A stretch of 11,055 nt of DNA from Nitrospirota bacterium (GTDB lineage Bacteria; NPL-UPA2; JAADIA01): positions 1-11,055 of the forward strand of contig JAADIA010000009.1 of the NCBI GenBank assembly GCA_013151555.1. The letters run 5' to 3'. A program made the translations under genes and the position numbers. The notes beneath the pieces were generated by a model. It saw only the letters and a list, made by a program, of their open reading frames with translations. It was not told the DNA's origin and ran no database searches. Shown in pieces: positions 7,202 through 11,055 of the stretch; within the stretch, counting starts at the first letter, position 1; each line of letters begins with the position of its first letter.

Positions 7202-8068
7202 TTAAGGCTGCGTTTCTTTCTTCACCAACTCCGTATAGGCTACGGCTATGGTTCCGGTAATTTTGCCCGGCTTCCCCTCGCCCACAGGACGTCCATCAAC
7301 CCGCGTTAGAGGCACCACTTCCCGGAGAGAATTAGTGAGAAAAGCTTCTTCCGCTTCCCGCAGTTCGGATAGATTCACCCTTCTCTCCGAGATTTCCCAG
7401 CCCTGCCGGGGAACCAGCTCCAGGATCGCCTCCCGGGTTATCCCCGGTAGAATACCGCTCTCCACCGAAGGAGTAACAACCTTCCCCTGAGAGATAATAA
7501 AGAGATTGCTCACCGTTCCTTCCGCCAAACAACCCTGGCTATTGAGCATGATTCCTTCTTCCGCTCCCTTATCCCGGGCTTCCAACCGGGCTAAGATATT
7601 AGGAAGATAGTTAAGCGATTTTATCCGGGATAAGGACGAAGCCTCATCTCTTCGCACATCAACAATTGCCGCCTTTACCCCTTCTTCATACCAGCTACGG
7701 GGATAAAGAGGCAAAGGTTTAGCAACAATAACCATATTAACCCCGACCTTCTCAGGAATATCCGGCCCGGTTCCGCCCTCTCCCCGGGAGATAGTTAAAC
7801 GAAGATAAGCTTCCTGCAGGTGGTTAGCTTGCAAAGTTTGATAGATGGCTTCCCGCAGTTCCTTCTCGTCCCGGGAAATAGGTAAAGCAATGATCCCGGC
7901 AGCGTGAAAAAGCCTCTGGAGATGTCTTTCCAACCGGAAAACTTTTCCGGAATAAACCCGCATCGTCTCGAACAGCCCGTCCCCATAGAGAAATCCCCGG
8001 TCAAAGATAGAGACCTTCGCTTCACTCTCAGGAACCAGACTACCGTTAAGATAAACTAACTTTTCCAT
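7202..8068 (-). CDS. pabC: Class IV aminotransferase, probably 4-amino-4-deoxychorismate lyase
   Basis: PLP enzyme of fold type IV, 288 residues. Visible are FDRGFLYGDGLFETMRV (22-38); an arginine-rich helix LERHLQRL (46-53); the PLP-binding lysine in SRIKSLNYLPN (Lys150); the glutamate in CLAEGTVSNLF (Glu183); and SGILPGITR (204-212), which contacts cofactor phosphate. These motifs are shared with branched-chain and D-amino-acid aminotransferases. The lyase call rests mainly on position: it lies directly downstream of pabB on the same strand, and the lyase turns the PabB product aminodeoxychorismate into p-aminobenzoate plus pyruvate for folate synthesis. I chose ATG 8068 because GAGG lies 9 bases upstream; an upstream TTG at 8083 has weaker support. 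A D-amino-acid or branched-chain aminotransferase remains possible. Confidence 0.8.
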   Translation of the reverse strand: MEKLVYLNGSLVPESEAKVSIFDRGFLYGDGLFETMRVYSGKVFRLERHLQRLFHAAGIIALPISRDEKELREAIYQTLQANHLQEAYLRLTISRGEGGTGPDIPEKVGVNMVIVAKPLPLYPRSWYEEGVKAAIVDVRRDEASSLSRIKSLNYLPNILARLEARDKGAEEGIMLNSQGCLAEGTVSNLFIISQGKVVTPSVESGILPGITREAILELVPRQGWEISERRVNLSELREAEEAFLTNSLREVVPLTRVDGRPVGEGKPGKITGTIAVAYTELVKKETQP

Positions 8069-8103
8069 AGTTTTTAACCTCAAAATACCGTTAAAAAAAC
8101 TTT

Positions 8104-8186
8104 TGACGGGATGAACGGGATCGACAAGATTCTAATTTTTAAATACTTATTAATTTTAATCCTGTTTAATCCTGTTCATCCTGTCA
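8104..8186. repeat. Inverted repeat element between pabB and pabC
   Basis: The left arm (8104-8131) begins TGACGGGATGAACGGGAT. The right arm (8158-8186) is its imperfect reverse complement, ending CCTGTTCATCCTGTCA. They are separated by 26 A+T-rich bases. Each arm is itself an iteration of a short unit close to AACAGGAT. Folded as RNA this would be a long hairpin in the pabB-pabC transcript. The unit is distinct from the ACCACAGAG family elsewhere in the window. No mobility gene is present. Confidence 0.7.
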
Positions 8187-8215
8187 GAATAATTTCTAAA
8201 AATTACGTTAAGATT

Positions 8216-9718
8216 TTATTCTCTTTCGGGCCTTCTTAATTCCGTGCTTCCGTGGTTAATCTGTGAAAATCCGGGTCTTGTTTTCTCTCCGGTTCCTCTG
8301 TGTTTAGTTTTTTCCGAAGGTTCTTCTCCCGCCACCGCTTCCATCAAGGCCCGGGCCTTATCCAGAGTCTCTTTATATTCCGCCTCCGGGTCAGAATCGG
8401 CAACAATACCGCCTCCGACCTGAAAATAAGCTCTCCCTTCCTTGATAAGAAAAGTGCGAATAACGATACTCAAGTCCAGATCCCCGGTAAAGCTTAAATA
8501 CCCCAGGCCGCCCGTATAGACACCTCTCCTCGTAGGCTCCAGCTCATCGATAATCTCCATCGCTCTCACCTTGGGAGCCCCGGTTATCGAGCCCCCGGGA
8601 AAAGCCGCCTTCAGGAGATTCACCCTATCCATACCTTGCTTCAGCACTCCTTCTACGGTAGCCGTAGTCTGAAAAACGGTGGTATAAGGTTCCAAATTCC
8701 GGGGCTCCCTCACCCGGACCGTGCCGTATTCACAAACCCTTCCCAGGTCGTTCCGCTCCAAATCTACAATCATCACCAACTCTGCTTTATCCTTCTCACT
8801 CTCCAAAAGCTCGGCTTTTAACCTCTCATCCTCTCCCGCATCTTTGCCCCGGGGCCGGGTACCCTTCATCGGTCGGGTCTCCACCTTCCGCCCCCGCAGA
8901 CGCAGGAACCTTTCCGGAGAAGCACTGACGATAGCCATCCCGTCAAAATTCAGAAAGGATGCAAAAGGAGCAGGATTTATCTGACGAAGCCGCTTATACA
9001 ATTCAAAGGGAGAAAAGGAAAGGTCCTTGGAAAACCTCTGGGACAAGTTCACCTGGTAGATGTCGCCGGCACTGATATAATCCTTGGCCTTCCTCACCGC
9101 TTTCAGGTAATCTTCCTTAACAAAATTGGAACTTACCGAACCCGCCCCTTTTAAACTTCCAGTAAAGTCCGACCGACATTCCGCCCGCCTCCTACCCGCT
9201 GCCAACTTAGCCTTCAGGTCCCGACCGGCAGTTTCCTTAAACCCGCAAGAGGAGATATAAGTTTTCTCCTTCCCATGGTCAAAGATAAGAAGAGCATCGT
9301 AGAAAGCCAGGTAACAATCCGGTATATGCAAATCATCAACGCTGCGGGAAGGTAATTCTTCCAGGAAATGGCAGAGGTCATAACTGAAGTAGCCTACGGC
9401 ACCCCCTATAAAGGGAGGAAAACCCGGCAGCGGCTCCACCCGGTAGCGCGCCAGGACCTCGCTGAGGATATCAAAAGGATTACCGGTAAGACATTCTTTC
9501 TTCTTTCCCTCCTCAACAATCTCGATTTTGTTCCCTTTGCTCTTGAAAACGAGAAAAGGATCACACCCCAGGAAAGAATATTGCCCCAAATCATAAAGGT
9601 TGAGACTGCTATCCAGAAGAAAACCATGTCGTTCCTCCTGAAGCAATTCAAACGCCTCCAGAGGAGAAAGAGAAAGAGAAACCTCTTCAATTGCCGGAAC
9701 CATAGACCGCCTGGGCAT
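8216..9718 (-). CDS. pabB: Aminodeoxychorismate synthase component I (PabB)
   Basis: Chorismate-using enzyme that, with ammonia from a glutaminase subunit (PabA, not in this window), makes 4-amino-4-deoxychorismate for folate. The 500 residues match the anthranilate/PABA synthase large-subunit fold. PabB rather than TrpE is indicated by PMKGT (283-287), which has the Lys285 characteristic of PabB where TrpE has PIAGT, and by PGGSITGAPK (374-383). Also visible are SAGDIYQVNLSQRF (216-229), SASPERFL (265-272), ELVMIVDLERNDLGRV (313-328) and the C-terminal YFQVGGGIVADSDPEAEY (431-448). The family normally ends near residue 463 (ALMEAVAG). The remaining ~37 residues are basic and polar and appear to be translated repeat sequence. 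Start ATG 9718 has AAGGAAGG 5 bases upstream; the in-frame TTG at 9736 overlaps that site. First gene of the pabB-pabC pair. Confidence 0.94.
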   Translation of the reverse strand: MPRRSMVPAIEEVSLSLSPLEAFELLQEERHGFLLDSSLNLYDLGQYSFLGCDPFLVFKSKGNKIEIVEEGKKKECLTGNPFDILSEVLARYRVEPLPGFPPFIGGAVGYFSYDLCHFLEELPSRSVDDLHIPDCYLAFYDALLIFDHGKEKTYISSCGFKETAGRDLKAKLAAGRRRAECRSDFTGSLKGAGSVSSNFVKEDYLKAVRKAKDYISAGDIYQVNLSQRFSKDLSFSPFELYKRLRQINPAPFASFLNFDGMAIVSASPERFLRLRGRKVETRPMKGTRPRGKDAGEDERLKAELLESEKDKAELVMIVDLERNDLGRVCEYGTVRVREPRNLEPYTTVFQTTATVEGVLKQGMDRVNLLKAAFPGGSITGAPKVRAMEIIDELEPTRRGVYTGGLGYLSFTGDLDLSIVIRTFLIKEGRAYFQVGGGIVADSDPEAEYKETLDKARALMEAVAGEEPSEKTKHRGTGEKTRPGFSQINHGSTELRRPERE

Positions 9719-9793
9719 AAAAACCTTCCTTCTCAATTTTTGCCACTTGACACCATTTATCGTATAAGAGCATCATTTTAAATAACATAAATG

Positions 9794-9822
9794 ATTTTAC
9801 CAGAGAGAATTAAATTTTACAA
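9794..9822 (-). promoter_or_regulatory. Possible promoter for pabB
   Basis: On the minus strand: TTGTAA (plus 9817-9822, four of six), a 17-base spacer, TAAAAT (plus 9794-9799, five of six). This would start transcription about 70 bases before the pabB ATG. It overlaps the left end of the mazEF-flanking direct repeat, and the matches are modest, so it is only a candidate. Confidence 0.35.
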
Positions 9823-9885
9823 GAAAATGCTGCAAGAGAAAGATTAGTTTGCAGAAAACAAACCAACCAATTGTTCGGCAGCAAT
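9799..9885 (+). repeat. Direct repeat with hairpins, left copy (upstream of mazEF)
   Basis: Shares with 10872-10966 the ordered blocks ACCAGA, TAAATT, CAAGAAAATGC, GATTAGTTTGCA, CAAAC and TTGTT-GGCA. Two hairpins can be drawn: TTAGTTTG (9844-9851) with CAAACCAA (9859-9866, one G-T-type mismatch), and ATTGTT with AGCAAT (9870-9885, one G-T pair). The copies have diverged in sequence and length but retain hairpins at the same places. It occupies the gap before the mazEF promoter. Confidence 0.65.
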
Positions 9886-9916
9886 AAAAAAGATCATGAA
9901 ATCTCCGGGATTATGC

Positions 9917-9945
9917 TTGACAATTTTTCATGCATAGTATATACT
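9917..9945 (+). promoter_or_regulatory. Strong sigma70-type promoter for mazEF
   Basis: Perfect -35 TTGACA (9917-9922), a 17-base spacer and -10 TATACT (9940-9945, five of six). The start would be near 9952, with AAGGAGGG (9959-9966) six bases before the mazE ATG, giving a very short leader. Confidence 0.8.
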
Positions 9946-9953
9946 TAGTATAC
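9936..9953 (+). promoter_or_regulatory. Palindromic operator candidate over the mazEF -10
   Basis: TAGTATA occurs twice, at 9936-9942 and 9947-9953 (as TAGTATAC with GTATAC), 11 bases apart. Each sits in a small palindrome: GTATATAC at 9937-9944 and GTATAC at 9948-9953. The phasing of about one helical turn over the -10 and start site suits autorepression by MazE or the MazEF complex, which is how family members are controlled. Binding itself is inferred. Confidence 0.45.
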
Positions 9954-9972
9954 ACGTTAAGGAGGGAATATT

Positions 9973-10221
9973 ATGATAACGAAAATTCAAAAATGGGGGA
10001 ATAGCCAAGGCCTGCGTTTCCCGAAAGAAATCCTGAAAAAAGTCCACATCTCCCTTGGTGATGAGGTTGACATTAGTGTTAAACAAGGTAAAATTGTCAT
10101 CGGCCCGGCAGCGCAAATAAGGGGGAAATATAAACTTGAGACTCTCGTCGCTAAAATGCCTCCAAAATATAAGCCGCAAGAAGAAGATTGGGGAAAACCA
10201 ACCGGAAGAGAAGTGTGGTAA
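9973..10221 (+). CDS. mazE: Antitoxin MazE, AbrB-type DNA-binding domain
   Basis: Labile antitoxin that neutralises MazF and represses its own operon. The 82 residues are the same length as E. coli MazE from my memory of that protein. The N-terminal swapped-hairpin DNA-binding domain runs about 1-46, with KWGNSQGLRFPKEIL (7-21), GDEVDISVKQGKIVI (29-43). The C-terminal tail is the MazF-binding part and closely matches the E. coli pattern: LETLV then EEDWG-P---EVW at the very end. Strong AAGGAGGG site and strong promoter upstream. The stop TAA is directly followed by the mazF ATG, so the two are translationally coupled. The region is more A+T-rich than the housekeeping genes to its left, fitting acquisition by transfer. 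Confidence 0.95.
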   Translation: MITKIQKWGNSQGLRFPKEILKKVHISLGDEVDISVKQGKIVIGPAAQIRGKYKLETLVAKMPPKYKPQEEDWGKPTGREVW

Positions 10222-10557
10222 ATGAAAAAATATATTCCTTCCAAAGGCGACCTTATTGCTTTATCTTTCAATCCTCAATCAGGACACGAGCAAAAAGGCA
10301 GGAGACCTGCTTTAGTAGTTAGTAATACGCTTTTCAATCAAAAGACCGGTTTAGCAATAGTCTGTCCGATCACCCATACCGATAGAAAATATCCATTCCA
10401 TATAAAAATCTCCGGAATTTCAATTCTTAACGGTTTTGTTATGGTGGACCAAATAAAATCCGTTGATTACAATTCACGAAAAGCTAAATTCATTGAAAAA
10501 GCACCAACAGAACTGCTAAATGAAGTTCTTGCCATCCTCGATGCCTGTATTTATTAG
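10222..10557 (+). CDS. mazF: Toxin MazF, mRNA endoribonuclease
   Basis: Sequence-specific, ribosome-independent mRNA interferase that arrests growth when MazE is lost. Length is 111 residues, equal to E. coli MazF. Visible family features: the N-terminal strand PSKGDLIALSFNP (6-18); EQKGRRPALVVS (23-34) with Glu23 and Arg28 at the positions of the E. coli catalytic pair; VCPITHTDRKYPFHI (47-61); and the MVDQIKSVDYNSRKAKFI segment (73-90). A C-terminal helix follows. Everything needed for activity seems present. The ATG begins on the base after the mazE stop. The cleavage motif cannot be deduced from the sequence. A weak hairpin and T-run follow at 10587-10605. Confidence 0.95.
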   Translation: MKKYIPSKGDLIALSFNPQSGHEQKGRRPALVVSNTLFNQKTGLAIVCPITHTDRKYPFHIKISGISILNGFVMVDQIKSVDYNSRKAKFIEKAPTELLNEVLAILDACIY

Positions 10558-10586
10558 CAGGGGCTAAATCTGATGATATCCCTTAC

Positions 10587-10605
10587 CTGCACCAGCAGAC
10601 TTTTT
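10587..10605 (+). terminator. Weak terminator candidate after mazF
   Basis: CTGC (10587-10590), loop ACCA, GCAG (10595-10598), AC, then five T. The stem is only four pairs, so the call is tentative, but it lies 30 bases past the mazF stop and just ahead of a separate promoter. Confidence 0.3.
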
Positions 10606-10610
10606 CCCAC

Positions 10611-10639
10611 TTGACATCCCTCCGGGATATAGGTATGAT
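10611..10639 (+). promoter_or_regulatory. Strong sigma70-type promoter with internal palindrome, target unclear
   Basis: Perfect -35 TTGACA (10611-10616), 17-base spacer, -10 TATGAT (10634-10639, five of six). The spacer holds an inverted repeat ATCCC-TCC-GGGAT (10616-10628) that could be an operator. No gene begins for 330 bases downstream, so it would give either a long structured leader for the gene at 10974 or a stand-alone RNA. Confidence 0.6.
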
Positions 10640-10644
10640 TTTAA

Positions 10645-10870
10645 GTAACCTAACTCACTTTATTACATACCCTTATTAAAATTGGAACAGAGCAGGTTAC
10701 CTAAGGCGGCTCTGTCGACCTGCCCCGCCCTCCGTAATCTGGAAGATTGTGATGACCAAAGTCCTGGAAATGCTCCGCATTTCTCCGGGCAAGCTTTAGT
10801 TAAAACGCTAAGCGTTTAAATTATGCAGCCCTTTAGCTTAAATCATTAATAATCCAAGCTAAAGAATTTC
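10645..10870 (+). ncRNA. Possible structured RNA or leader, unidentified
   Basis: No open frame of note. Inverted pairs: GTAACCT (10645-10651) with AGGTTAC (10694-10700); CAGAGC (10688-10693) with GCTCTG (10709-10714); GCAGGT (10692-10697) with ACCTGC (10718-10723); GGCGG (10705-10709) with CCGCC (10725-10729); AATCT-GGA-AGATT near 10736; CCTG-GAAATGC (10763-10773) with GCATTTC-TC-CGGG (10777-10789); AAACGCT-A-AGCGTTT (10803-10817); CTTTAGCTT (10831-10839) with AAGCTAAAG (10856-10864). Several of the first four overlap and exclude each other. I do not recognise any known riboswitch, tmRNA, 6S or RNase P motif. It could be an RNA, a leader, or simply palindrome-rich mobile DNA. Confidence 0.35.
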
Positions 10871-10871
10871 T

Positions 10872-10966
10872 ACCAGACAGACATAAATTGTGCAAGAAAA
10901 TGCGCAAAAATGTCGCAATATCGGGATTAGTTTGCAAAAACGCAAACTAATAACTTGTTAGGCAAG
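10872..10966 (+). repeat. Direct repeat with hairpins, right copy
   Basis: Partner of 9799-9885 in the same orientation. It has a perfect 9-bp hairpin, TTAGTTTGC (10927-10935), loop AAAAAC, GCAAACTAA (10942-10950), followed by a small hairpin CTTG-TTAGG-CAAG (10954-10966). It ends seven bases before the ATG of the partial gene at 10974, just as the left copy ends shortly before the mazEF promoter. Confidence 0.65.
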
Positions 10967-10973
10967 ATTCACA

Positions 10974-11055
10974 ATGTATAACAAGTATTATTACTATGAT
11001 TTGGTTCCGATTACATGGGAGCAAATTTTAGAATTAAGAACAGAATTTCTAGAAC
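10974..11055 (+). CDS. Start of an unidentified protein gene, cut by window edge
   Basis: Twenty-seven codons are open from ATG to the window end. The peptide starts MYNKYYYYDLVPITWEQILE and continues with LRTEFLE. The tyrosine run followed by a regular amphipathic helix looks like a real protein start rather than noise, but I do not recognise the family. There is no clear ribosome-binding site: the nearest AGG is about 11 bases upstream, inside the right hairpin repeat. Base composition is A+T-rich like mazEF. Confidence 0.45.
   Translation, partial: MYNKYYYYDLVPITWEQILELRTEFLE

Noticed and set aside
8216-8310. The pabB tail as a functional fused domain
   Set aside because: It is too short, of low complexity, and its DNA matches intergenic repeat phrases; no fold or motif can be seen.
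9736-9736. TTG as the start of pabB
   Set aside because: Starting here would place the good AAGGAAGG site inside the coding sequence; ATG 9718 is correctly spaced from it.
10570-10576. CTGATGA, the hammerhead ribozyme core sequence
   Set aside because: ATATCCC and GGGATAT could form the following stem, but no GAAA follows and no cleavage-site stem is visible. The promoter also lies inside the would-be stem.
10957-10963. GTTAGGC, which equals an integron attC core site
   Set aside because: No matching RYYYAAC inverse core lies within attC distance upstream, the left repeat has GTTCGGC instead, and there is no integrase. The hairpins do not follow the attC arrangement.
1-11055. CRISPR arrays, tRNA or rRNA genes, transposases
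   Set aside because: No regularly spaced repeats, no cloverleaf or ribosomal signatures, and no recombinase or transposase motifs were seen on either strand.

Overview
The window is a stretch of bacterial chromosome with moderate G+C. It holds a housekeeping block followed by a more A+T-rich accessory end. Nothing in it fixes the taxon. All genes are bacterial families (SecA with a zinc-binding tail, UvrC, MscS, PabB/PabC, E. coli-type MazEF). Gene spacing is interrupted by many short palindromic repeats, of a kind I associate with uncultivated candidate-phylum genomes; that association is a weak inference. There are no rRNA, tRNA, CRISPR, integrase or transposase genes.

Layout. 1-979 (-): 5' part of an MscS-type mechanosensitive channel gene, cut by the window edge. 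980-1307: divergent control region with a promoter for each neighbour and a repeat-like, inverted-repeat-bounded leader. 1308-1808 (+): small DUF456 membrane protein, converging on secA with a hairpin terminator between them. 1829-9718 (-): a same-strand series in transcription order pabB, pabC-like aminotransferase, uvrC (broken by a one-base frameshift), a small O6-alkylguanine-DNA alkyltransferase, and secA with its own likely promoter. This series combines folate-precursor synthesis (chorismate to aminodeoxychorismate to p-aminobenzoate), DNA repair (nucleotide excision and direct alkyl reversal) and protein export. 9973-10557 (+): a complete mazEF toxin-antitoxin operon with a strong promoter and a palindromic operator candidate. 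10558-10973: 416 bases without a gene, holding a second strong promoter and a dense series of hairpins. 10974-11055 (+): start of an unidentified gene.

The least ordinary features are these. (1) uvrC is split by a +1 frameshift that can be placed within 26 bases. (2) Two nearly identical ~110-125 bp palindromic repeats lie just upstream and just downstream of uvrC. (3) The C-terminus of PabB appears to be translated from the same kind of repeat sequence. (4) Two diverged ~90 bp hairpin-bearing direct repeats bracket mazEF plus the structured non-coding segment, so the whole ~1.07 kb may behave as one unit. I find no clearly new multi-gene system. The mazEF-associated repeat unit and the promoter-driven structured region at 10611-10870 are the best candidates for something undescribed.
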